From JAENVT01 sp039931555 (lineage in GTDB: Bacteria > Actinomycetota > Acidimicrobiia > Acidimicrobiales > Ilumatobacteraceae), in NCBI GenBank assembly GCA_039931555.1, contig JBDTRP010000029.1:1-36563 (forward strand): a stretch of 36,563 bases of DNA, read 5' to 3'. Below the pieces are notes generated by a model. That model saw nothing but the letters and a program-made list of their open reading frames with translations, did no database searches and was not told the origin of the DNA. The position numbers and the translations under genes were made by a program. This document shows, one piece after another, positions 15,672 through 23,044 of the stretch; within the stretch, counting starts at the first letter, position 1, and each line of letters begins with the position of its first letter.

Positions 15672-15685
15672 CCAGGGAGCCAGGC

Positions 15686-16615
15686 TCAGCGTTCGAGCAC
15701 GCGTGCGAGCGCTTCGACGATCTGTGACGGGCCCGACACCGTCGCGATCCGTGCGCCACATCGACCGGCGAAGCTGAGTGCTTCGTCACAATCCTGCTCC
15801 GGTGCGACGATCACCAACTCCGGCAACGCGGAGGCTGCGGCGGGAACGTCGCCGTCGACCGTCGCCCGGCAGTCGCTGAGGAGGATGGCGATCTTGCGGG
15901 CCGCCCGGCCGCGGCCCAACTGCTGGCCGGCCGCGCGTAGGGCGCCGGCCAGATCGGTCGTGCCATGCCCGCGCAGCGACAGCAGATCGGCGACCACCTG
16001 CTGACTCGGCTTGTCGGCATCTTGGCTCTTCACTGCGATCACGTCGTTGCCGAACGCGAGCACGCTGTAACTCCGCGGGGTGCGCATGGCAACCGCCGCA
16101 GAAGCGATGGCGGCAGTGGCGAGTGGCGTCCCGCCCATCGAGCCACTGCGGTCGACCACCAGGCACAGCGCCGTCTCGGGCGTCGCCCACGCCCTGATCC
16201 GAAGGCGCTCGGCATCGACCGCGATGCCACCGGCAACCGATTCGGCGATCGCGTCGAAACTGGCATCGAGATCGAGGTCGCCGCCGTCTGGCCGGTACGG
16301 CTGGCCGACCAGCTTGCCGACACCACGGCGGGCGGAGGGCCCGCGGCGGGCGAGGTCCAGGAACAGTTGCGCCGCCACCCGCTTGGCCTTCTCGCGGAGC
16401 CCTCGGTCGGTCGCCGTGGTGAGGTCGGCCAGCATCGCCAGGGTTGCGTCGGGATCGTCGACGAGACCCTGCTGCACCGCAGCGTCGTCGAGCTCACCGA
16501 CATCGGGGGAGATCTGTTGGAAGCGCGGGTTGTGGGAGAGCTCGCGACGCGACGTGGTTCGCCGGCGCGACTGGGCGATGGCGGCATCGGCCTGCGCTGC
16601 TTCTTGTGCTAGCAG
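15686..16615 (-). CDS. VWA-domain protein, partner of the adjacent MoxR ATPase (start uncertain)
   Basis: Von Willebrand factor A protein of the MoxR-linked class. An N-terminal helical segment begins QADAAIAQSRRRTTSRREL and is followed by HNPRFQQISPDVGELD. A basic middle leads to the VWA domain with the metal-ion site ALCLVVDRSGSMGG (D-x-S-x-S), then HGTTDLAGAL and a C-terminal strand. The family-like sequence runs back to the end of moxR, but no ATG, GTG or TTG is in frame there. The given start is a CTG at 16615 overlapping the moxR stop; a GTG at 16690 (overlap 82 nt) or an internal GTG at 16477 (which would cut conserved sequence) are alternatives. MoxR/VWA pairs act as chaperones in metal or cofactor insertion into enzymes; the alcohol dehydrogenase just upstream is the obvious client (inference). 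Confidence 0.85.
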   Translation of the reverse strand: MLAQEAAQADAAIAQSRRRTTSRRELSHNPRFQQISPDVGELDDAAVQQGLVDDPDATLAMLADLTTATDRGLREKAKRVAAQLFLDLARRGPSARRGVGKLVGQPYRPDGGDLDLDASFDAIAESVAGGIAVDAERLRIRAWATPETALCLVVDRSGSMGGTPLATAAIASAAVAMRTPRSYSVLAFGNDVIAVKSQDADKPSQQVVADLLSLRGHGTTDLAGALRAAGQQLGRGRAARKIAILLSDCRATVDGDVPAAASALPELVIVAPEQDCDEALSFAGRCGARIATVSGPSQIVEALARVLER

Positions 16616-17529
16616 GCTCGGCGCGTGGCCCCGTCCGGGGCTGTCACTTTTCCCACTGCATCCGATGTCTCGACGAAGACCTGGTACCACAGCTCGGTGA
16701 CGATCGCCTCGGCACTGCGAGACAAGCCCTCGCGGAGACGCAATCGACCCGACAAGGCGACGATCGCGCTGTCGAGCCCGACATCGAACGCTGTGGAGGT
16801 GGAGTGGCGTAGCGGGGCAAGCGATGCTGCCACCGCGGCGATGTCGATTGCACCGCGCACCGACGAGCCGATGCGCACGTCGGGATGTGCTCGGGTCAGG
16901 CGGACGACCTCGACCACCTTGGCGAGCCACGCCGGATCGGGTGCCGGGTCGGTCAACCTGGCGACGATTGCCTGCTCGTCGGGCGCCGACTGGTAGTCGA
17001 CCGACAGCCGGCACACACGGTCGTAGACCGCGCTGCTGATCCGTGCAGTGCCGATGGCGTCGAAGGGGTTCATCGCCGCCACCAGCCGGAACCCGGGCTC
17101 GGCCACCACCCTGCCGAGCCGCGGCACATGCAACTCGCGCTCGCTCATGACGGTGATCAGCACGTTGAGCGTCTCTTCCGGGATCCGGTTGATCTCCTCG
17201 ATGTACAGCAGCGAGCCGTCGCGCATGGCCGACACCAACGGGCCGTCGACGAACACGTCGGGGTCGTAGCCGTCGACCAACACCCTGGCCGGATCGAAGT
17301 GGCCGACCAGCCGAGCGGGTGTCAGCTCGGCGTTGCCCTCGACGAACTCGAAGCCGAAGCCCAACTCGTCGGCAACCGCACGCAACAAGGTGCTCTTGCC
17401 GGTGCCCGGCGGGCCTTCGAGCAGCACGTGACGATCCGCCGCAAGTGCGGCGACGACCAACTCGACTTCTCGTTCGCGCCCGACGACGCGGCCCAACACT
17501 CGCTCGACCAGAGCGGCGGCGTCAGCCAT
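16609..17529 (-). CDS. MoxR-family AAA+ ATPase
   Basis: A 306-residue AAA+ ATPase with Walker A GPPGTGKST (about 40-48), Walker B LLYIEEINRIPEETLN, sensor 1 in LVAAMNPFDAIG, an arginine finger region in YDRVCRLSVDY, and the C-terminal lid domain. MoxR ATPases work with VWA proteins as maturation chaperones. The ATG at 17529 lies three bases after the stop of the alcohol dehydrogenase gene, and the VWA frame starts at the 3' end, so the three genes form one operon. The reading IEEINR instead of the more common DEINR is a conservative change. Its client is unknown but probably the dehydrogenase. Confidence 0.93.
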   Translation of the reverse strand: MADAAALVERVLGRVVGREREVELVVAALAADRHVLLEGPPGTGKSTLLRAVADELGFGFEFVEGNAELTPARLVGHFDPARVLVDGYDPDVFVDGPLVSAMRDGSLLYIEEINRIPEETLNVLITVMSERELHVPRLGRVVAEPGFRLVAAMNPFDAIGTARISSAVYDRVCRLSVDYQSAPDEQAIVARLTDPAPDPAWLAKVVEVVRLTRAHPDVRIGSSVRGAIDIAAVAASLAPLRHSTSTAFDVGLDSAIVALSGRLRLREGLSRSAEAIVTELWYQVFVETSDAVGKVTAPDGATRRAC

Positions 17530-17532
17530 GGT

Positions 17533-18657
17533 TCACTCGTACACCAGCACGCCGCGGATGTTCTTGCCCGCGTTCATGTCGGCGTAGCCGTCGTTGATTC
17601 CCTCGAGCGGGTAGGTGCGAGTGACCAGCCCATCGAGGTCGAGCTGGCCCTGCGTGAACAGCTCCATCAACATCGGGATGTCCTTGCGCATGTTGGCCGA
17701 GCCGAACAGCGACCCGATCAGCTGCTTCTCCTGCAGGGTCAACAGCGATGCAGGGATCGAGATCGTCTGCTCCGAGATCGGATGGATGTTGGTGATGACG
17801 ATCTTGCTGCCCTTGCTGGCCAACCAGAACGCCTGCCCCAACACCTCGCCATCACCGACGCCCATGGTCATGATCACCTTGTTGAACCCACGGTTCCACG
17901 TACTGGTGGCCAGGTCGCCCAGCGCATCGTTGATCGATGCGTAGGTGTGCGTGGCGCCGAAATCCATCGCCTTCTCTCGCTTGAACTCGACCGGGTCGAT
18001 GGCCGCGATCACCCGAGCCCCGGCCAGCCTGGCGCCCTGGATCGCATTGGCGCCGATGCCACCGGCGCCGACGACAGCGACCATGTCGCCGGGCTGCACC
18101 TGCGCCGCGTAGACCGCTGAGCCCCAACCGGTCACCACTCCACAGCCGAGTAGGCAGGCGCGATCGAGCGGCCATTCCTTCTCGATCTTCACGCAACTTG
18201 CCTCGTTGGTGACGGTGTGGTGGGCGAACGTGCCGAGGCCACCGATCGCCAGCTTGAGATCCTGCCCCCGGGCGTGGTGGCGGCTGGTGCCATCCGACAG
18301 TTGCAGCCCCGTCGCAGTCGTTCCGCCGAGGTCACACAGGTTCGAGTGGCCCGACGCACAGCTCGGGCACTTGCCGCACGCCGGCAGGAAGGAGAACACG
18401 ACGTGATCGCCGGCCTCCAGCGAGGTGACCCCCTGGCCGACCTCCATGACCACGCCGGCGCCCTCGTGGCCACCGATGCACGGCGGCTCGCCCGTGACAC
18501 CGGCCAGATCGCCGGTGACGACGTGCTCGTCGCTGCGGCACATTCCGCTGGCGGCAAGTTTGACCAACACCTCGCCAGCCTTGGGCGGGTCGAGCTCGAT
18601 CTCCTCGACGCTCCAAGGCGTGTGGCGCTCCCACAGGATCGCGGCCTTCGTCTTCAC
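17533..18657 (-). CDS. NDMA-dependent (mycofactocin-associated) zinc alcohol dehydrogenase
   Basis: Medium-chain zinc dehydrogenase, 374 residues. The catalytic zinc ligand and GroES-like motif are MCRSDEHVVTGDL and GGHEGAGVVMEVG; structural zinc cysteines are in CGKCPSCASGHSNLC; the nucleotide fold has VAVVGAGGIGANAIQGARLAGA. This pattern (the MKTKAAxLW start, HHARGQDLKL and LLGCGVVTGWGSAV) is that of NDMA-dependent alcohol dehydrogenases. These hold NAD(H) permanently and hand electrons to mycofactocin in place of free NAD. The start GTG at 18657 follows a GGGGGG ribosome site by six bases and matches the family N-terminus; an in-frame extension upstream is not protein-like. The mft genes are 2.3 kb away, and moxR and VWA follow in the same operon. 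Confidence 0.92.
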   Translation of the reverse strand: MKTKAAILWERHTPWSVEEIELDPPKAGEVLVKLAASGMCRSDEHVVTGDLAGVTGEPPCIGGHEGAGVVMEVGQGVTSLEAGDHVVFSFLPACGKCPSCASGHSNLCDLGGTTATGLQLSDGTSRHHARGQDLKLAIGGLGTFAHHTVTNEASCVKIEKEWPLDRACLLGCGVVTGWGSAVYAAQVQPGDMVAVVGAGGIGANAIQGARLAGARVIAAIDPVEFKREKAMDFGATHTYASINDALGDLATSTWNRGFNKVIMTMGVGDGEVLGQAFWLASKGSKIVITNIHPISEQTISIPASLLTLQEKQLIGSLFGSANMRKDIPMLMELFTQGQLDLDGLVTRTYPLEGINDGYADMNAGKNIRGVLVYE

Positions 18658-18891
18658 AGCAAACCCCCCATATCGTACGTGTGCCGCCGACCATAGCGGC
18701 ACGACGGGTCCGCACAGCATCCGTGAGAACACGGTGATCCAACCCGGCGCCGGCGTCGAATACGGTGATCGGAGATCTCTGAAAGCAGCCCGTGACCAGC
18801 GAAGAACTTCCTCCAGAAATCGGTGCACCAGCTGACCTCGTCGCCGAGGTCGACGGGCCGATGGACCTCGCTCGAGGTGTTGCGCGGCGCG
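18658..18891. other. Non-coding upstream region of the alcohol dehydrogenase operon
   Basis: About 230 bp between the HelD stop and the dehydrogenase start. It holds the two 13-bp direct repeats annotated separately and a GGAGATCTCT near-palindrome (18771-18780). A short plus-strand frame from the GTG at 18792 overlaps the HelD gene and has no ribosome site, so it is not called. Confidence 0.5.
18727..18770 (-). promoter_or_regulatory. Pair of 13-bp direct repeats upstream of the alcohol dehydrogenase
   Basis: GAACACGGTGATC (18727-18739) and GAATACGGTGATC (18758-18770) differ at one base and start 31 bp apart, close to three DNA turns, so proteins bound to both would lie on the same face. 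They end about 70 bp before the dehydrogenase start, which fits activator sites. Confidence 0.5.
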
Positions 18892-20820
18892 TCAGCCTTC
18901 GCTGCTCGAGATCTGCAGCGAGAGCAGGTGAGGTGGCGGCGCGTCGCCGACGAGGTGCAAGACCTGCACGGCACGTGTCATCGCCACGTACAACAGCCGC
19001 GCACCGAGGGCCGACCCGTCGAAGATCTGGTGTGCGTTGACGACGATCACGCCGTCGAACTCGAGCCCCTTCACCGCCTCAGCCGTGAACACCGGCACAT
19101 CACCGTGGGCGAGATCATGCACATGGTCGACCATTCGCAGGTCGTGGGCTGCCAGCGATTCGCCGATTGCCGCGTGCAGGGCCGCCGGCGCGACCACGCC
19201 GGTGTTGTGATGTCGATGGCGCACGGCGATGACCTCGGTGGCGACCGCCCCGAACAGCGCCGACGGCTCGACCAGACGCACGACCGGGGCCGTGCCTTCG
19301 AGCCGAACGCTGCGACTTGGCTCGCTCGAAACGTCGGTGTAGGGCAACAGCCGATTGGCAGCGTCGAGGATCGGGCCCGGTACGCGGTAGCCGATCGTCA
19401 GCACGGCGACCTCGGCCGCCGTCGCCCGAATGTGACCGAGTGCTTGACCCCAATCCTGCTGGCCGGCGGGAGTCGTGGACTGGGCGAGATCACCCAAGAT
19501 CGTCATCGATCCCTGTGGGCTGCGGCGACCGATCACCCGCAACGAGACCGCCGAGTGGTCCTGGGCCTCATCGACGACCACATGGCCGAACGTGAATGGG
19601 GTGCCGTTGAGCATCGAGTTGGCCTCGTCGACCAGGAACTGGTCGGCGACCGTCCACTTCCGGCGCTTGCCGGATGGTCCCGGAAGCATTTTGTCGACCA
19701 TCCGAATCGGCTGCTGCATCGGCCAGGCCTTGGCAACCGCAGCGCGCAGTTCGGGTGAGCGCTCCCACACGTCGTCGCGATCGGTGCGGCGCAACAACTC
19801 GTTCTGCACCAGCCCCTTCAGCCCGTCGCGGCGCCGGTTCACCGGTGTCACGCCGTCGAGGGCGTGGTCGACCCATCCGGAGAACTCCTCGGCGGTGACG
19901 GTCAGCGTGCGCGCCCCGATCGGCAGTCGCAGCTCCTCGGTCGGGCGAACGACGTGACCGACGCTGGCTGCGGCGAGTTGGTCGAGCATCTCCGGCGCCC
20001 CCTTCCAGCGTCGCGTCGGGTCGTCGTCGATGGCGGTGATCTGGACCTTGGGCACGCAGATGTCGAGTGCCGTGCGCTGCTGCACGAGGCGTTCACCGAG
20101 TGAGGGCAGCACGTTGGCGATGTAGTCGAGGAACACGGTGTTCGGGCCGACGACCAACACGCCGTTGCGAGAAAGCCGGCGACGATGCTCGAACAGCAAG
20201 AACGCGGCGCGGTGCAACCCGACGGCGGTCTTGCCAGTGCCCGGGCCACCTTGCACCACCAGGCACTGATCGAGTGGTGCGCGAATGACCACGTCCTGCT
20301 CAGCCTGAATTGTGGCGACGATCTCGCGCATCGCACCCGTACGAGCCGCGCCGATCTCGGCAAGCACCGGGTCGGGCACGCCGGTCGCGGTCACCGAGTC
20401 GGGATCGTCGAGTTGCTCGTCGAGGTAGGCCGACAGATCGCCCTCGACCATCGTGAACCGTCGACGATGACTCAGGCCCAGCGGGTCGACACCCGTCGCC
20501 CGGTAGAACGGCGCGGCGATGGGCGCCCGCCAGTCGACGACAACGGGATCGTGGGCATCGTCTTCGATGTGTCGCCGGCCGATGTACCAACGGTCGTTGT
20601 GCTCGTCGGTGATGCGGCCGAAGAAGTCGCCGGCGCCGGGGCTGTGGAGATCTTCGAGCGCCTCGGCCACGGTCACCTCGACGTACTCCGACGTGATCTC
20701 GTCGGCTGATGCCGAGGGGTCGACGGCCCGGAAGCGCTTGATCATCGAATCACGGCACCGACGGGCGAACGAGAGGTGGTCTCGTTCCACTGCGAGTTCG
20801 GGGAACAGGTCAGCATCCAC
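18892..20820 (-). CDS. helD: HelD-like RNA polymerase-recycling helicase (UvrD/Rep superfamily)
   Basis: Superfamily-1 ATPase that in Gram-positive bacteria removes stalled RNA polymerase from DNA. The HelD-type N-terminal signature is present: ERDHLSFARRCRDSM, then GRITDEHNDRWYIGRRHIED and DPVVVDWRAPIAAPFYRAT. Walker A is QGGPGTGKTAVGLHRAAFLL, Walker B VVVDEAQDHS, motif III GDLAQST, and the C-terminal part has AEAVKGLEFDGVIVV and YVAMTRAVQVLHLV. The 642 residues are somewhat shorter than typical HelD, with a short C-terminus. A GTG at 20820 is preferred because a TAGAGT -10 box (20831-20836) lies 10 bases upstream; a GTG at 20856 would add 12 residues. It is divergent from mftA, 89 nt apart; no functional link is known. 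Confidence 0.92.
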   Translation of the reverse strand: MDADLFPELAVERDHLSFARRCRDSMIKRFRAVDPSASADEITSEYVEVTVAEALEDLHSPGAGDFFGRITDEHNDRWYIGRRHIEDDAHDPVVVDWRAPIAAPFYRATGVDPLGLSHRRRFTMVEGDLSAYLDEQLDDPDSVTATGVPDPVLAEIGAARTGAMREIVATIQAEQDVVIRAPLDQCLVVQGGPGTGKTAVGLHRAAFLLFEHRRRLSRNGVLVVGPNTVFLDYIANVLPSLGERLVQQRTALDICVPKVQITAIDDDPTRRWKGAPEMLDQLAAASVGHVVRPTEELRLPIGARTLTVTAEEFSGWVDHALDGVTPVNRRRDGLKGLVQNELLRRTDRDDVWERSPELRAAVAKAWPMQQPIRMVDKMLPGPSGKRRKWTVADQFLVDEANSMLNGTPFTFGHVVVDEAQDHSAVSLRVIGRRSPQGSMTILGDLAQSTTPAGQQDWGQALGHIRATAAEVAVLTIGYRVPGPILDAANRLLPYTDVSSEPSRSVRLEGTAPVVRLVEPSALFGAVATEVIAVRHRHHNTGVVAPAALHAAIGESLAAHDLRMVDHVHDLAHGDVPVFTAEAVKGLEFDGVIVVNAHQIFDGSALGARLLYVAMTRAVQVLHLVGDAPPPHLLSLQISSSEG

Positions 20821-20830
20821 GGGGTCGCCA

Positions 20831-20901
20831 ACTCTAGCTGACCTTGTGTGCGCCACTCATCCGCTGCCGCCCATCCGGGCTCGAGAGGCAGCTACTACGC
20901 T
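20831..20901. promoter_or_regulatory. Divergent promoters of helD and mftA
   Basis: Minus strand: TAGAGT (20836-20831), ten bases before the helD GTG. Plus strand: TACGCT (20896-20901), eight bases before the mftA ATG at 20910, with no ribosome site, so mftA is probably translated from a leaderless message. Confidence 0.45.
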
Positions 20902-20909
20902 GCTGGGTC

Positions 20910-21014
20910 ATGGAGAACGAAGACGTCGTTGATGAGTCCGTTGACGAGGCGGCGATCGAGGAAGAGCTGCTGATCGAGGAGATCTCGATCGACGGCATGT
21001 GCGGCGTGTACTGA
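20910..21014 (+). CDS. mftA: Mycofactocin precursor peptide MftA
   Basis: A 34-residue ribosomal peptide that is the raw material of the redox cofactor mycofactocin. The leader is strongly acidic (MENEDVVDESVDEAAIEEEL) and the last residues are LIEEISIDGMCGVY; the IDGMCGVY tail is the invariant MftA signature. In the known pathway MftB binds the leader, MftC decarboxylates and cross-links the terminal Val-Tyr, and a peptidase releases this piece. The gene is only 105 nt and is easily missed by gene callers. The ATG has no ribosome site but follows a -10 box by eight bases. mftB begins inside its last codons. This gene shows that the radical SAM protein downstream is MftC and not another SPASM enzyme. 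Confidence 0.97.
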   Translation: MENEDVVDESVDEAAIEEELLIEEISIDGMCGVY

Positions 21015-21292
21015 ACTTGTCGCTGCTCGACACGCCGTTGCAACTCGACCCGCAGGTCGCATTGCGGCCGGAGCCGTTCGGCGCGCTCGCCTACCACTAC
21101 GGCAACCGACGCCTCGTGTTCCTGAAGGATCGCGACGTCGTCGCCGTGGCCAAGGCCCTCGATGCGCACCCATCGCTATCTGCCACGCTCCGCGCCTGCG
21201 ACATCGCCGAATCGCGTTGGCCGTCGTTTGCCAAGGCGTTCGCCTCTCTCAACGAATCGGAGATCGTCCGTGAGCGCCCACTCGCTGGTTGA
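20999..21292 (+). CDS. mftB: Mycofactocin peptide chaperone MftB
   Basis: Small RiPP-recognition protein (97 residues) that binds the MftA leader and presents it to MftC. The core LDPQVALRPEPFGALAYHYG followed by NRRLVFLKDRDVVAVAKAL matches MftB (family: HPxVALRPExFGALxYHxGxRxLxFLK). A GTG at 20999 overlaps mftA by 16 nt in another frame; a TTG at 21017 just after mftA is the alternative. The 3' end overlaps mftC by 23 nt, so all three genes are translationally nested. The C-terminus (SFAKAFASLNESEIVRERPL) is the usual winged-helix end. Confidence 0.93.
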   Translation: MRRVLNLSLLDTPLQLDPQVALRPEPFGALAYHYGNRRLVFLKDRDVVAVAKALDAHPSLSATLRACDIAESRWPSFAKAFASLNESEIVRERPLAG

Positions 21293-22385
21293 GCAACTCA
21301 AGCACGGGTTGGACGCGCCGATCTGCCTGACGTGGGAGCTGACGTACGCCTGCAACCTGCAGTGCGTGCACTGCCTCTCGTCGAGCGGGCGGCGCGATCC
21401 TCATGAACTGACCACTGCCGAAGCCAAGCGTGTGCTCGACGAGCTCCGCGATCTGCAGGTCTTCTACATCAACATCGGCGGGGGTGAACCCATGGTGCGC
21501 GGCGACTTCTTCGAGCTCGTCGAGTACGCCATCGGCAACGGCGTCGGCGTGAAGTTCTCGACCAACGGCACATACATCGACATCGCCAACGCTCACCGGT
21601 TGGCCGCAATGGACTACCTCGACGTGCAGATCAGCATCGACGGTGTCGACGCAGCGACCAACGATTCGTTGCGTGGCACGGGCTCGTACGCTACAGCGCG
21701 CAGGGCGATGGACAACCTCGCTCGCGCCGATTTCGGCCCGTTCAAGATCAGCGTCGTCGTCACTCGCCACAACGTCGATCAGCTCGACGATTTCAAGGCG
21801 CTTGCGGACTCGTATGGCGCACAACTGCGCATCACCCGCCTGCGTCCCAGTGGACGCGGTGCCGACACATGGCACGACCTGCATCCGACGAACGCGCAAC
21901 AACGGCAGATCTACGAATGGCTGCTGGCGAAGGGCGAGACCGTGCTGACAGGCGACTCGTTCTTCCACCTCAATGCACTCGGCGCGCCGCTGCCCGGCCT
22001 GAACATGTGCGGAGCCGGGCGGGTCGTGTGCCTGATCGACCCGGTCGGCGACGTGTACGCCTGCCCGTTCGTGATCCACGACCAGTTCAAGGCCGGTTCG
22101 GTGCGCGACACCGGTGGGTTCGCCCAGGTCTGGAAGCACAGTGACTTGTTCCTCGAGTTGCGTGCGCCGCAATCCGCCGGCGCGTGTGCCAGTTGCGGTA
22201 GTTACGACGCCTGCCAGGGTGGCTGCATGGCGGCCAAGTTCTTCACCGGCCTGCCGCTCGATGGCCCGGACCCCGAATGCGTCAACGGCGAGGCCGACGT
22301 GGCGCTGGGCGCTGTACACGTCGAACTGACCCCGCGGCCGTCACCCGACCACTCTCGCCGCAGGGCCCTCACCCTCACCTCCTGA
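21270..22385 (+). CDS. mftC: Mycofactocin radical SAM maturase MftC
   Basis: Radical SAM/SPASM enzyme that oxidatively decarboxylates the C-terminal tyrosine of MftA and then forms a Val-Tyr carbon-carbon bond. The 371 residues have the cluster motif CNLQCVHC (C28, C32, C35), GGGEPMVRGDFFELV, the SAM-binding barrel with QISIDGVD, and a SPASM domain with cysteines in CGAGRVVCLIDPVGDVYACP and CASCGSYDACQGGC plus PDPEC for two auxiliary clusters. The GTG at 21270 is the family start (VSAHSLVEQLKHGLDAP); an in-frame extension upstream is the wrong frame of mftB. It is followed by a hairpin, not by mftD, mftE or mftF. Confidence 0.96.
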   Translation: MSAHSLVEQLKHGLDAPICLTWELTYACNLQCVHCLSSSGRRDPHELTTAEAKRVLDELRDLQVFYINIGGGEPMVRGDFFELVEYAIGNGVGVKFSTNGTYIDIANAHRLAAMDYLDVQISIDGVDAATNDSLRGTGSYATARRAMDNLARADFGPFKISVVVTRHNVDQLDDFKALADSYGAQLRITRLRPSGRGADTWHDLHPTNAQQRQIYEWLLAKGETVLTGDSFFHLNALGAPLPGLNMCGAGRVVCLIDPVGDVYACPFVIHDQFKAGSVRDTGGFAQVWKHSDLFLELRAPQSAGACASCGSYDACQGGCMAAKFFTGLPLDGPDPECVNGEADVALGAVHVELTPRPSPDHSRRRALTLTS

Positions 22386-22387
22386 CC

Positions 22388-22431
22388 GTGGAGTGTTTCG
22401 GGGCACCACGTGCGGGCGCCAAACACTCCAC
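22388..22431. terminator. Perfect 11-bp stem hairpin after mftC
   Basis: GTGGAGTGTTT (22388-22398) pairs perfectly with AAACACTCCAC (22421-22431) around a 22-base GC-rich loop containing CACGTG. It starts three bases after the mftC stop, so it may end the mftABC transcript, though there is no U-tract. Its size (44 bp) and long loop resemble the two 43-bp hairpins at 6918-7012, so it may instead be a member of a dispersed repeat class. Confidence 0.6.
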
Positions 22432-22447
22432 TCGAAACGGGCTGCCG

Positions 22448-22453
22448 TAAGGT
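22448..22453 (+). promoter_or_regulatory. Putative -10 box before the PlsY-like gene
   Basis: TAAGGT ends six bases before an ATC at 22460 where the homologous reading frame begins. The TAA is also the in-frame stop that limits the frame upstream. The spacing is like the other leaderless starts in the window. Confidence 0.35.
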
Positions 22454-22459
22454 TGGCGG

Positions 22460-23044
22460 ATCGCCGCTGACATCGCACTCGTTCCACTGGCCTACCTGCT
22501 CGGCACGTTTCCCAGCGCAGTGATGGTCGCCAGGTCCCGTGGCGTCGACATCTTGACGCAGGGCTCCGGCAACCCTGGAGCTTCGAACGTCGCCCGTGTG
22601 CTCGGCACTCGCTGGGGCGCTTTGGTCTTCCTGCTCGACGCCGTGAAGGGCGCGTTACCGGCGGCAGTCGGGCTGACCCTCGGCTCGCGGCCGGACGCCT
22701 ACTTGCTGGTGGGCGCCTCCGTCCTCGGCCACATGTTTCCCGTCACCCGACGTTTCCGTGGCGGCAAGGGGGTGGCGACGATGGCCGGCGCCGTGGTGGT
22801 CCTGCACCCACTGACATCGCTGGTATTGACCGCTGTGTGGTTCATCACGCGCAAGACCACACAGAAGGCATCATTGGCGTCGTTGGCCATCACGGTCGGC
22901 CTCCCGATCTGTCTTGCGGTCTCGGGAGTGCCGGCATGGGAGTTCGTCTACGTGATCGCGTTGTGCCTGTTGGTGCTGATACGCCACATCGACAACATCA
23001 AGCGGCTCATCGCCCGGCGCGAACTGTCGGCCCATCATCCATGA
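22460..23044 (+). CDS. plsY: PlsY-like acyl-phosphate:glycerol-3-phosphate acyltransferase (start codon irregular)
   Basis: Membrane acyltransferase of the PlsY family, which uses acyl-phosphate to acylate glycerol-3-phosphate. Motifs: VPLAYLLGTFPSAVMVARSR (helix 1), QGSGNPGASNVARVLG, FLLDAVKGALPAA, and GHMFPVTRRFRGGKGVAT, all at the usual spacing. Family-like sequence starts at about 22460, yet the first canonical start, a GTG at 22520, falls in helix 1. In frame between the upstream TAA (22448) and 22520 there is no ATG, GTG or TTG, only ATC at 22460. The last codons overlap the next gene (ATGA). Either an ATC start is used, or the start has mutated, or the GTG is used with a truncated helix. 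The place after mftC could mean ordinary phospholipid synthesis or a dedicated acylation. Confidence 0.8.
   Translation: MAADIALVPLAYLLGTFPSAVMVARSRGVDILTQGSGNPGASNVARVLGTRWGALVFLLDAVKGALPAAVGLTLGSRPDAYLLVGASVLGHMFPVTRRFRGGKGVATMAGAVVVLHPLTSLVLTAVWFITRKTTQKASLASLAITVGLPICLAVSGVPAWEFVYVIALCLLVLIRHIDNIKRLIARRELSAHHP

Noticed and set aside
18792..19040. Plus-strand frame with a protein-like beginning (MTSEELPPEIGAPADLV) from a GTG
   Set aside because: It has no ribosome site or -10 box, turns Arg-rich after 35 codons and overlaps the 3' end of helD.
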